From Saprospiraceae bacterium (GTDB taxonomy: Bacteria > Bacteroidota > Bacteroidia > Chitinophagales > Saprospiraceae): a DNA stretch of 49,033 bases. Where the stretch lies: NCBI GenBank assembly GCA_020850225.1, contig JADZFD010000016.1, positions 1 to 49,033 of the forward strand. The letters are read 5' to 3'. Each line of letters begins with the position of its first letter. Position 1 is the first letter of the stretch. Shown piece after piece: positions 1 to 7,910 of the stretch. Under the pieces are notes generated by a model. The model ran no database searches. It worked only from the letters and a program-made list of their open reading frames with translations, and had not been told where the DNA came from. A program made the position numbers and the translations under genes.

Positions 1-2
1 AA

Positions 3-719
3 TCCATTTTTTTTATTACCATTTTATGTAATATTGCTAACACACAATCTATTTCAATAGGATATGGCCCTATTTTTACTCACACAAATCAAAAAGTAAA
101 AATGGTAAACAGTGAAGAAGATTTTCAGAATACTGATGATCAGTTGTTAATAAATTATGAGCATTTTATTAAGAATACAAAATTCTCTGTTTTAGGCTGC
201 TATTCTTCATTTAATGGTCATACATGGATTAAATTTAGAGAAGGAAGTGTGATTGCACCAGATGGATTTCCTACTATAGGAGTTGGTTATTCAGGAGTAA
301 AGATTTCTAGGTTTGAATTAGGTACATATTACTCAATATTTTCAAAAAAGGCTTTTTATTTAAAACCTCTAATAACAATTGGATTACAACTTTCAACTCC
401 AGACAATACTGAATATGGGGCTTTTGAAAGGCAAAATGGTCCAGAATATTTTGAACTTGAACCAATTAGTGCCAAGCAATTTAACACAACCCAAGTTGTT
501 CCTTCTTTAGGTTTGAAAACAGGTATCACATTATGGAAACATATAGATTTAGGACTGACAATACAAGGAGTGCTTGGCTTTAAATCATTTCAAAACATGT
601 ACTTTAAATACACATATAAAGGTGTTCCACAAGAAACGGCAGTATTTGAAGCAAAAGGAACTGGAATTTACACAGCATTTAGTATAGGATATAGATTTAT
701 AAAACATAAAGTAAAATAG
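3..719 (+). CDS. Outer-membrane beta-barrel-like protein, 5'-truncated by the window edge
   Basis: The reading frame is open to the window edge. The first ATG in view, at 102, is internal, because codons 3-101 encode the end of a hydrophobic signal peptide (FFITILCNIANTQ) followed by a strand-like segment (SISIGYGPIF). The true start therefore lies to the left of the window. The visible part is about 238 residues of alternating polar and aromatic strands separated by turns, and it ends in GIYTAFSIGYRFI, typical of a small outer-membrane barrel. I cannot name the family or a ligand. The stop at 717-719 is followed 13 bases later by an attC-like hairpin in the same orientation, so the gene may be the cargo of an integron cassette. 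The barrel assignment is inference from sequence texture. Confidence 0.6.
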   Translation, partial: SIFFITILCNIANTQSISIGYGPIFTHTNQKVKMVNSEEDFQNTDDQLLINYEHFIKNTKFSVLGCYSSFNGHTWIKFREGSVIAPDGFPTIGVGYSGVKISRFELGTYYSIFSKKAFYLKPLITIGLQLSTPDNTEYGAFERQNGPEYFELEPISAKQFNTTQVVPSLGLKTGITLWKHIDLGLTIQGVLGFKSFQNMYFKYTYKGVPQETAVFEAKGTGIYTAFSIGYRFIKHKVK

Positions 720-732
720 TAACAACCAAGAT

Positions 733-797
733 GCTAACAAATGCATACACGCACATAGTCGCTATTCGCTCCTACTTCGTGTATGCTGACGTTAGCT
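733..797 (+). repeat. Putative integron attC recombination site
   Basis: Two nested arms are complementary. The outer arms are GCTAAC (733-738) and GTTAGC (791-796). Next come symmetric 4-base unpaired spacers AAAT (739-742) and TGAC (787-790), then inner arms GCATACACG (743-751) and CGTGTATGC (778-786), enclosing a 26-base loop. This order matches attC sites: R'' inverse core ending AAC, L'', variable loop, L', then R' core beginning GTT. The flanks TAACAA and CGTTAG also resemble classical attC ends. R' departs from the GTTRRRY consensus at one position (GTTAGCT), and no integrase is in view. The site directly follows a same-strand gene, as in a cassette. The alternative is a terminator or a small mobile repeat, but there is no U-tract. 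Confidence 0.55.
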
Positions 798-1103
798 GTC
801 ATTGTAGAAAATCCTACACCGTATAGTAGAATTAAGAGTGTCAATCTGTTATTTTAGGTATTGTGATTGTACATGACGACAAGTGACTCATTTGTTGCTA
901 TGAGTCTGAACTCACAACCATTAAATTGCTCTGTTGAACGGCTATATACACTGTATTTTGCTGTAATTAAGGATGTATTTTGTAATATTTTTGATATGGA
1001 TTTTGCAATTCTTTCCTGATTTCCTGAACTGTAAAAAAATATAAAATAGTACTGTTGCAGTAGATTATACGAACAATCAGTAATTTTTCATGTGTCCTAT
1101 AAA
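798..1103. other. Non-coding stretch, nothing recognised
   Basis: About 300 AT-rich bases lie between the attC-like site and the terminator of the lipoprotein gene. Neither strand carries an open frame with a plausible start, and I see no further R/L box pair. It could be an ORF-less terminal cassette or ordinary intergenic sequence. Confidence 0.4.
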
Positions 1104-1132
1104 CAAAAAAGCCAGCGAATTATACTGGCTTT
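1104..1132 (-). terminator. Rho-independent terminator of the lipoprotein gene
   Basis: AAAGCCAG (1108-1115) and CTGGCTTT (1125-1132) form an 8-bp stem with a 9-base loop. Read on the minus strand, the stem is followed by a T-rich run (TTTTTTGTTT). It sits 45 bases past the stop of the minus-strand lipoprotein gene. Confidence 0.75.
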
Positions 1133-1176
1133 GAATATTCTTTTATAAATCAGATTTAATTATAAAGAAGTCATTT

Positions 1177-1698
1177 TTATTCAATAATAAAAACAGGAAT
1201 TTGAGCTCCGTCAACTTTGATTATAGGAAATCCTTCTACTGATCTTGGTACGGTTACTACAAATGAAGGTCTGTATTTAGGAACATCTTTGGTAGAAATA
1301 ACTGTTTTGACACTGAGTACTGGTTGTTCTCCTGATTTGTCGAAATTTTCAACTATAAAGGAGGTTTCCTTGACTGTTTCATCTGCAAAGATTGCATAGG
1401 TCTGATTGGCAGCAAAATCGATGGTATCGTTACCAAAAGTATTGAGATATACTCTGAATGCATTATGTGTCTTAAAGTTGAATCCGACATTTCCGGGTTG
1501 GACTACCTGAGCCTGATCCAATTGAAATATATGAGAAACATCTTTTACGCCTGTACCTTCCAGTGCTTTGGAGTCGTTCAGCGTTTTTGTACCTGTTTCA
1601 GTTGGGGTTATTGATGTATCAGTTGATTTTTCATTTTTACATGCCTGAAAAGTCAGAATAAGTATAAATATAAATAAGAGTGATGGTAACGATTTCAT
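1177..1698 (-). CDS. Hypothetical lipoprotein
   Basis: The product has 173 residues. It begins with a charged MKS, a hydrophobic stretch and the lipobox FQAC, with Cys at residue 20, so it is expected to be exported and lipid-anchored. A low-complexity Thr/Glu/Lys linker (about residues 21-50) follows the Cys, then a beta-rich domain ending in a hydrophobic IPVFIIE tail. I do not recognise the domain. The gene has its own terminator downstream and a -7 box upstream at 1733-1740, so it is probably monocistronic. It is transcribed divergently from the metalloprotease gene. Confidence 0.8.
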   Translation of the reverse strand: MKSLPSLLFIFILILTFQACKNEKSTDTSITPTETGTKTLNDSKALEGTGVKDVSHIFQLDQAQVVQPGNVGFNFKTHNAFRVYLNTFGNDTIDFAANQTYAIFADETVKETSFIVENFDKSGEQPVLSVKTVISTKDVPKYRPSFVVTVPRSVEGFPIIKVDGAQIPVFIIE

Positions 1699-1732
1699 TT
1701 ATAAATGTATTTGAATTTTTTAAAAACGGACG

Positions 1733-1740
1733 CAAAGATA
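1733..1740 (-). promoter_or_regulatory. -7 promoter element for the lipoprotein gene
   Basis: The minus strand reads TATCTTTG, an exact match to the Bacteroidota TAnnTTTG -7 box, 34 bases upstream of the ATG. I see no TTG at the right spacing for a -33 element. Confidence 0.55.
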
Positions 1741-1839
1741 CAAGTTTTTATGATTATAAAGTAATGAGGTAATGAATAATATATCATTATGTAGCAAGGT
1801 TTAACCCAAATGATTATCTTTACCCAAAATAAGAATTTT

Positions 1840-3111
1840 ATGAATTATATACATGTATTTAGTATTGCAATATTATTGTTTTGGTCAGGATGGGTTAATG
1901 GACAGCATGTCTCTCCATGTCTGTACGATCACGCTATCCAATTGAGAGAAGAATCCAATCCTGGATATAAAGAGCGTTTGTACAGAACGATTGAAAGCAA
2001 TGCTGCTCACAATGTCAATAGAAATGATGAAGTTCTGAAGGTGAAAGTAGTATTACATGTCGTATATAAGGATGATATTGAAAATGTGGGTGACGATGCA
2101 CTTCTGAAGCAGATTCAGGTTTTGAATGCATGTTATAGAAGGAAGAATGCAGATACTGTCAATTTGAGATCAATTTTTCATCCGGTAGCAGCCGATGCAG
2201 GTATAGAATTCGAACTGGAAGAAGTACGAAGGGTGAAAACAACAGCAACATTCAGACCATCTATCTCAGGATTGCCTGATGATGTCAAGATTACATCCAA
2301 AGGAGGAAGTGATGCCAAAGATCCGGATAAGTATCTTAATATCTGGATATGTAAGATATTGCCATTGGAATTATTTGGTTTAAGCAGCCCTGTACTCGGC
2401 TATGCATATCCCCCGGAACCATTGGATCACTGGCCTGCCGGTTCTGCTGCTCCGGCTAAGCATCTGGAGGGTGTTGTAATTGATTACCGAACAGTCTCTC
2501 AAAGTACGTACCCTATACCTAACCTGGGTAGTATTCCCATGCTTGCACGAACTGCTGTTCATGAAGTGGGACATTATTTTGGGCTCCGCCATATCTCCGG
2601 AGATGCCGGGCTTTTCGGGGTTAATTGTGAAGGTACCGATGGTGTAGACGACACGCCAACTCAGGGAGCTCAAAGTCAGTTTAATTGTGATACATCCCAG
2701 AATACATGTGGTGCAGGTGTGATAGGAGATTTGCCTGATATGATTGAAAATTATATGGACTACTCAGCAGAGACTTGCCAGAATACATTTACTAAAGGAC
2801 AGGTAGCAATAATGAGAAGCGTAATTCAAACATTAAGAAAGGGTTTGATAAGTCATCCGTCCGGTACTGAATCAATCTATGTAGATAATAATGTTTCCAT
2901 TGTTCCAAACCCTGCATATCAGTTTTTTGACATTCATGGACTTAATAACAACCATCAGTATTCAGTAGAAATTTATAATATGATGGGACAAAAACTGAAA
3001 CACAAACAAATATATAGTAATGAGTCTGTTGATGTTTCAGATATCTATCCAGGCATATATTTTGTCCGGATCGATAATATAAATCAATTAAAACTGATGA
3101 TTGCCAGATAG
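1840..3111 (+). CDS. Secreted M43-family zinc metalloprotease with type A T9SS sorting domain
   Basis: The product is a 423-residue cytophagalysin-type (pappalysin, M43) protease. The zinc site HEVGHYFGLRH fits HExxHxxGxxH at about residue 241, and the Met-turn NYMDYS lies near residue 305. The N-terminus MNYIHVFSIAILLFWSG is a signal peptide. The last 80 residues (VPNPAYQFFDI, YSVEIYNMMGQKL, YPGIYFVRI) form a type A sorting domain, so the enzyme should leave the cell through the type IX system. I chose the ATG at 1840 over the one at 1810 for two reasons: the signal peptide begins there, and a -7-like TATCTTTA at 1815-1822 lies between the two, which would put the transcript start downstream of the first ATG. 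The substrate is unknown. Confidence 0.9.
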   Translation: MNYIHVFSIAILLFWSGWVNGQHVSPCLYDHAIQLREESNPGYKERLYRTIESNAAHNVNRNDEVLKVKVVLHVVYKDDIENVGDDALLKQIQVLNACYRRKNADTVNLRSIFHPVAADAGIEFELEEVRRVKTTATFRPSISGLPDDVKITSKGGSDAKDPDKYLNIWICKILPLELFGLSSPVLGYAYPPEPLDHWPAGSAAPAKHLEGVVIDYRTVSQSTYPIPNLGSIPMLARTAVHEVGHYFGLRHISGDAGLFGVNCEGTDGVDDTPTQGAQSQFNCDTSQNTCGAGVIGDLPDMIENYMDYSAETCQNTFTKGQVAIMRSVIQTLRKGLISHPSGTESIYVDNNVSIVPNPAYQFFDIHGLNNNHQYSVEIYNMMGQKLKHKQIYSNESVDVSDIYPGIYFVRIDNINQLKLMIAR

Positions 3112-3340
3112 TGTTTTAATATATTATTATAGGATGGTTCAATGTTTGATATGTACCATGCTGTTTTGACAGTAATTTTAGATATAATAACTGATTGGCG
3201 ATGCCCGGATGTATAGTATTCCCATTTATCAAATATAATGATGAAGCAGTAATAATTAACAATACAGATGGTGGGAAAATAAACTTTTTAGAAGTAATGT
3301 ATTAGATTAAGACGATTGGTCTAATTATGTTTTTAAAATA

Positions 3341-3380
3341 AAAAAACCCTTGTAAATCATTGATATACAAGGGTTTTTTT
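3341..3380 (-). terminator. Terminator downstream of tRNA-Glu, probably bidirectional
   Basis: The stem pairs AAACCCTTGTA with TACAAGGGTTT around a loop of about 10 bases, with A-runs and T-runs on both sides. On the minus strand it begins 11 bases after the tRNA-Glu 3' end. Because it is symmetric it could also stop transcripts from the protease gene, which ends 230 bases to the left. Confidence 0.8.
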
Positions 3381-3390
3381 ATTGTTTTTG

Positions 3391-3462
3391 TAGCCCGTAG
3401 GGGAATCGAACCCCTCCTACCAGGATGAAAACCTGGCGTCCTAACCGATAAACGAACGGGCC
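3391..3462 (-). tRNA. tRNA-Glu (anticodon TTC)
   Basis: Reading the minus strand from 3462, the acceptor arms GGCCCGT and ACGGGCT pair, with a G-U at the first pair. The anticodon arm is CCAGG, loop TTTTCAT, CCTGG, giving anticodon TTC. The T arm GGGG TTCGATT CCCC is standard and the discriminator is A. No CCA is encoded. Total length is 72 nt. Confidence 0.97.
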
Positions 3463-3502
3463 AATATTTAAATATTTTAAATACTTTCCTTTAAAAGCGA
3501 CG

Positions 3503-3532
3503 CAAAGATATGTTAATTTTAATAACCTGCAA
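3503..3532 (-). promoter_or_regulatory. Near-perfect Bacteroidota housekeeping promoter for tRNA-Glu
   Basis: On the minus strand, TTG (3532-3530), exactly 19 bases, then TATCTTTG (3510-3503). This fits the Bacteroidota primary sigma consensus TTG-N19-TAnnTTTG. Transcription would begin about 30 bases upstream of the mature tRNA 5' end. Confidence 0.8.
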
Positions 3533-3560
3533 ATAATTTATATATTTTTTAAAAAAAATA

Positions 3561-5186
3561 TTACAATAGCATAAATAATAGTTGAGCAAAAAGGATTTTC
3601 AATATCAGGGATATGGGATACATAAATGAATATCCAATGGATGGTACTCTGTTCTTTGTTATATCAGTTGCGAAATCCAGTATGGCAGGTTGATGTGAAA
3701 TAAAGCCTAAAAGTAATGAATAGGGAATTTTCACCAATCGGTATCCGATCCATAGCGATAATGCAGCTGTGGACATCGTCAGGAAGGTTCCAGCAGCAAA
3801 TATTTTTATCCATATTCCATCACCAATATTTTCAATGAGGGTTGTTCCTGATTTAACGCCTATCACTGCCAGTAATAATGAAAGGCCCAATTGATTGAGC
3901 GTAACATTGGAAGAGTAGGGGATAGACCATACGAGCGATCCTGTACGCCTAAGTGCTCCAAGTACAAGACCTGCTACCAACGGACCGCCGGCATAACCCA
4001 GCTTGAATATCAGTCCGCCATATAATTCAAATTCTATCATACCCAGTAAAATACCCATGGTAATGCCAATCCCGAATGAGAACAAATCGATCTTACTTGA
4101 AGAATGATAACTGTCTCCAAAGAATTTTTGCAACTTGGGTACATCGTCTCTTTTAGCTACGAATCGTATACGGTCACCCATTTCAAGTATGGTATTGGCG
4201 TTTGCTACCATATCTGTATCCCCGCGCCGGATTCGGGTAATGATGGCTCTGAATTTCTTTTTTATGTTCAGAGAAGACAGTTTACGCCCGACGACATCCA
4301 TATTGGAAACAAATATTCTTACAATATCATAATCCTTTCTGTTGTGTGAAATACTTACAGGGATTTCCTTGCCCAGCAATTTCTCTACGGTTTTAAGTTC
4401 ATGGACAGTTCCTACAACAATAATTTTGTCGCCAACCTCCAGTTTGATATCATCGCTTGACAGAATCATTCCGCGTTTAAGGCTGTCCATACGTCCAAAT
4501 ACAATATTCCAGTTGTTTTCTGTTATTAGTTGACTTAGGTTTTTGTCGTGAATATCCGGATTGGTTATCTCTATCGTTTTACTTGCTATATCATCGTCAA
4601 TGGGATAATTCTTGCGTAGTATTTCTTTTTCTTTCTGATAATCAATTTTGAAGATGCTTTCCATTAATTTGATGACAATCATAATTCCAAGTACACCCAT
4701 AGGGTACGAAAATGTATATCCCATAACCAGATTTGAAGTTATATCTGGTAAAGCCTGGTTATCTCTCCGCACCATATCTATAACGGAAGCTAAAGCAGTG
4801 GTATTAGTGGAAGAACCGGTATAGATACCTGTAATGGTTGCCTTGTCAAAATCCAGTAAATAGTACAAAACAACCGTCATTACAGCTGATATCGTCAGAA
4901 TGAAAAGGACAAAGGAAATATCCCGCCAGCCATTTTTGGAAAATGAATCAAAAAAAACAGGACCGGATTTGATGGCAATGGTGTAAACATAAAATACGAT
5001 ACCGATCTGAAAAATAATTTCCGGAAGGTCAAAACCCGGATTCCATGCTCCGAATACAAGGCCAACGAAGAGTACCGCAGAAGTCCCTAATCCGGAATTT
5101 TTGATTTTGATGTTTCCGACCAGATAGCCAACAGCTATGACCAGAAATAGTAGTATCAATGGATTGTCAATCAGATATTTGCTCAT
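3561..5186 (-). CDS. AspT/YidE-YbjL family transporter with two TrkA-C domains
   Basis: The 541-residue membrane protein has the duplicated layout of the aspartate-alanine exchanger (AAE) family. An N-terminal set of about five helices (GLGTSAVLFVGLVFGAWNPG) is followed by two cytoplasmic RCK-C/TrkA-C modules (about residues 200-360). A second membrane half then repeats the signature (GYAGGPLVAGLVLGALRRTG, SLLLAVIGVKSGTTL). AspT exchanges aspartate for alanine, but most YidE/YbjL relatives have unknown substrates, so the substrate here is open. TrkA-C domains usually bind a small ligand and gate transport. It is the last gene of the probable minus-strand operon from 9419, 55 bases after the Smr gene. 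Confidence 0.88.
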   Translation of the reverse strand: MSKYLIDNPLILLFLVIAVGYLVGNIKIKNSGLGTSAVLFVGLVFGAWNPGFDLPEIIFQIGIVFYVYTIAIKSGPVFFDSFSKNGWRDISFVLFILTISAVMTVVLYYLLDFDKATITGIYTGSSTNTTALASVIDMVRRDNQALPDITSNLVMGYTFSYPMGVLGIMIVIKLMESIFKIDYQKEKEILRKNYPIDDDIASKTIEITNPDIHDKNLSQLITENNWNIVFGRMDSLKRGMILSSDDIKLEVGDKIIVVGTVHELKTVEKLLGKEIPVSISHNRKDYDIVRIFVSNMDVVGRKLSSLNIKKKFRAIITRIRRGDTDMVANANTILEMGDRIRFVAKRDDVPKLQKFFGDSYHSSSKIDLFSFGIGITMGILLGMIEFELYGGLIFKLGYAGGPLVAGLVLGALRRTGSLVWSIPYSSNVTLNQLGLSLLLAVIGVKSGTTLIENIGDGIWIKIFAAGTFLTMSTAALSLWIGYRLVKIPYSLLLGFISHQPAILDFATDITKNRVPSIGYSFMYPISLILKILFAQLLFMLL

Positions 5187-5241
5187 CTCAGTGAAATTTA
5201 AGATACTGAATGATATATTGATAAATGTATAGAGTTGTAAT

Positions 5242-5754
5242 TTATATCAACCATATTTCTACTGCGCCACCCTGACTTTTTGAAAATGTAAACCGAACCT
5301 GGCTAAAGGATTTTAATTGATGGGAAATTGCATCTCTCAATACGCCCTGACCCTTGCCGTGAATGATAGTAATGTGTGGATAATGGCTGTCAATGGCATC
5401 CTGAATAAATTTTTTACTTCGTTCAAGTTGATAATCGAGGATTCTTGAGGGTATATCATTAATCATATCGGGAGCGAGTTTTTCTAAATGCAGGTCCAGT
5501 GTATGTTCAAATTTAATTTTTAATGCTGGTTTTAAAGACTTATCTTTTTCCTGTTCCTCTTTTAGAAATGCATCGATATCGAACAAAACTTCGTCCTCTA
5601 CTATCTTTTCGATGTTGTTGGCACGGGTCAAAATAATTTTGTCCAGCACACTTATACGCAATTTACCTTCATTATTGATTCCTTCGTATTTTCCTAACTT
5701 ACCGGATGACAGGATTTTGACTTTATCTCCAATCCATAATTCTTTTATATCCAT
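5242..5754 (-). CDS. Smr domain protein
   Basis: The product has 170 residues. The N-terminal 60 residues are a small beta-rich, KOW/SH3-like segment (WIGDKVKILSSGKLGKYEG). The C-terminal 85 residues form an Smr domain: LDLHLEKL, a helix, then ITIIHGKGQGVLRDAI carrying the HGKG signature. Smr domains of MutS2 and related proteins bind and cleave nucleic acid or act on collided ribosomes. The MutS ATPase parts are missing, so this is a stand-alone Smr protein whose target cannot be told from sequence. It starts 12 bases after the stop of the HhH/barrel gene, indicating co-transcription. Confidence 0.85.
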   Translation of the reverse strand: MDIKELWIGDKVKILSSGKLGKYEGINNEGKLRISVLDKIILTRANNIEKIVEDEVLFDIDAFLKEEQEKDKSLKPALKIKFEHTLDLHLEKLAPDMINDIPSRILDYQLERSKKFIQDAIDSHYPHITIIHGKGQGVLRDAISHQLKSFSQVRFTFSKSQGGAVEIWLI

Positions 5755-5766
5755 CTAATCATATTT

Positions 5767-7830
5767 TTAGAATCTGATTTTTACCTGCGTTTTTATCTCT
5801 GTCATTGTATTGCCGTTAATCTGATTATTTCCGGAACTGATAACGTCGATATTATCGTAGTAAGTACGTCCGAATCGCATCTCAAAAGTATAATTTCTAC
5901 CCAATCTATACCGGGCATTAAAATAAAATCGCGTACCTCTGTTTTGATAGAAAGGTATATAGTATTCGTATAACAAATCATTTTCGTAGGCATAAATGCG
6001 GGCATCAAAACTATTGATATCAAACATAGCATATCTTGCAGTAAATGAAAAAGGTCCTGATATAGGTTTGAAGATCAAATCCTGATAAATCAAAGTGCCA
6101 CGGCTTTCATCATTGTGCTCGTACCAGGAAAATTCAACTCTGTTTTTGATTTCCCACTCTTTATTGATTTTATAGCCGAAATGCATTCTCAATCGTTGCA
6201 ACGCTTGTGCTACAGGTATGTTTACCGGGTTTTCAGTACGTAAATTCAGTAGTTTCTGTTCATATTTATACTGAGCATATACCTCAAGTTTACGTCGGAT
6301 GGTATAGGAACATTTCAATAAAAACTCCCTGCCTTCAGAAGGTCCGTCTCGTCTGAAGGTCGCCCATGGAAATTGCCAGAAATCAGCATATCCGCTTAGG
6401 ATTAATTTTCTTCCGGGACGCAGTTCCATACCCAGATAAATGCCTTTTTCATTGACAGGAGATCCGGATTCTCCGAAAGCGTTCCCATTAATAACATGAT
6501 AATCTGGTGCAAAATTCCTGTAAACTGCCGAAACATCCATTTTAGGATCCAGGCCAAGAAGTATACCGTGAAGTTGTGCAATCCCACCATTGTCACTCAT
6601 TGCGGCTTCTCCGAATAGGGTCATATTTTTCAATCGCCAGCTATAATCCAAACTTGAATTGAACAGATTCTTTCCTTCAAACAAGAATTTTTTATAGAGA
6701 ACATCGTCCTTGTGTAATGCAATGTCAAACTCAGTATACAATCCGTTGAGACTCATATTAAAATTACGTACTTTATACTGCATCTTACCTCCGAAATTGG
6801 TTTGATGAATAGCATTTTTATTGGCTATTTCACTGGATGTCCTGTGATATCCATCAACACGGATATTTCCAAAATTATCAAAATCAGAATTAATAACGGT
6901 ATCCCTGTCAACAATGGCATCGGCAGGCTTATAAGATGCAAAGGCCGTTACCTGCAGTGATTTTGACAGATTGACAACAGCACCACCACCTCTGAAAAAA
7001 TTGACTTCGTTGACAGAGCTGTATGGACGTAGTGATCTTCCTCCCTTCTTAACATTCATGACATAGGAGGATTTTCCGGCTGCAAAATCATTGTATAATA
7101 TCAGTCCCTGTCCCATGCTAACTGCAAAATCGCCAATGGAAATCGTGCTGATACGTTTATTGATATCCTTGGCATATACAAAAAAAGAGTAGAAGTCAAA
7201 ACCATATCTGGAGCCATCACCAAACAGCTTTTCTCCGGGGTCCTTTTCTGCAGTAAAACCCGCTTTTAAAGACTGACCGTATTCATACCTGTACCGGATA
7301 TAGAGATGATTCGGGTCGCCGGCGTAAGGACTTATTCCTTCTGCATTTTTAACAAATCCCTTTCTTTTTTCTATTACCCGTTTGGCTTTAATAAATAACT
7401 GTGCATTACCTTTGGTGAGTGCGTCTCTGAAATTGAGATTGAAGTCAGCAGCATCAATATCACACTTCAAAAACGGGACGATATTCTGAATTGTATATAA
7501 ATCCCACGTAGGTAAAGCCTGCAATTCGTAAATCGAAAGAAACTTGCCAAACTGTTCTCTGTGTCGTAAAAAATCGTTGATTTGAAGCTCATTAATTATA
7601 AATAGTTCTTTAAGCTCATTTTCTGTTGCGGTATTGATATTAAGTGGATTTTCATAGTAGTAACTCAATATATCAAAAATTGTATTAAAATCGAAACTCT
7701 CTGCATCTGCTGCTTCTGCGTATTCCTCAATAATATTGGTTATAATACTATTTGCCGGAACATCACCTTGTCCTCTTAGTGAGTTGGCACTTACGGTTAT
7801 TATAATCAATATATACAGATAGCGTTTCAA
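5767..7830 (-). CDS. Helix-hairpin-helix protein with predicted outer-membrane barrel
   Basis: The product has 687 residues with a signal peptide ending near SLRGQ. Residues about 60-115 (NPLNINTATENELKEL and a second copy around FGKFLSIYELQALP) are a ComEA-type HhH region. The remaining 550 residues are strand-rich and end in an aromatic barrel-like C-terminus (TEIKTQVKIRF). HhH motifs normally bind DNA, which is unexpected on a surface barrel; in Bacteroidota this architecture is common but uncharacterised. The start is TTG at 7830: an in-frame TAA lies four codons upstream and the signal peptide needs this start. The gene sits between the NAD(P)HX repair and Smr genes in the same orientation. 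Confidence 0.8.
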   Translation of the reverse strand: MKRYLYILIIITVSANSLRGQGDVPANSIITNIIEEYAEAADAESFDFNTIFDILSYYYENPLNINTATENELKELFIINELQINDFLRHREQFGKFLSIYELQALPTWDLYTIQNIVPFLKCDIDAADFNLNFRDALTKGNAQLFIKAKRVIEKRKGFVKNAEGISPYAGDPNHLYIRYRYEYGQSLKAGFTAEKDPGEKLFGDGSRYGFDFYSFFVYAKDINKRISTISIGDFAVSMGQGLILYNDFAAGKSSYVMNVKKGGRSLRPYSSVNEVNFFRGGGAVVNLSKSLQVTAFASYKPADAIVDRDTVINSDFDNFGNIRVDGYHRTSSEIANKNAIHQTNFGGKMQYKVRNFNMSLNGLYTEFDIALHKDDVLYKKFLFEGKNLFNSSLDYSWRLKNMTLFGEAAMSDNGGIAQLHGILLGLDPKMDVSAVYRNFAPDYHVINGNAFGESGSPVNEKGIYLGMELRPGRKLILSGYADFWQFPWATFRRDGPSEGREFLLKCSYTIRRKLEVYAQYKYEQKLLNLRTENPVNIPVAQALQRLRMHFGYKINKEWEIKNRVEFSWYEHNDESRGTLIYQDLIFKPISGPFSFTARYAMFDINSFDARIYAYENDLLYEYYIPFYQNRGTRFYFNARYRLGRNYTFEMRFGRTYYDNIDVISSGNNQINGNTMTEIKTQVKIRF

Positions 7831-7910
7831 GATATTTACTTAGTGTTTCAAGATTAAGATTAGTTTTTAGAAAAATGCAAGATGATGTAATTTAAAAAAT
7901 TCTAAAATTA

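Noticed and set aside
733-797. The hairpin after the first gene as a rho-independent terminator
   Set aside because: There is no T-run after the stem and the arms are interrupted by a symmetric unpaired spacer, which fits attC better than a terminator.
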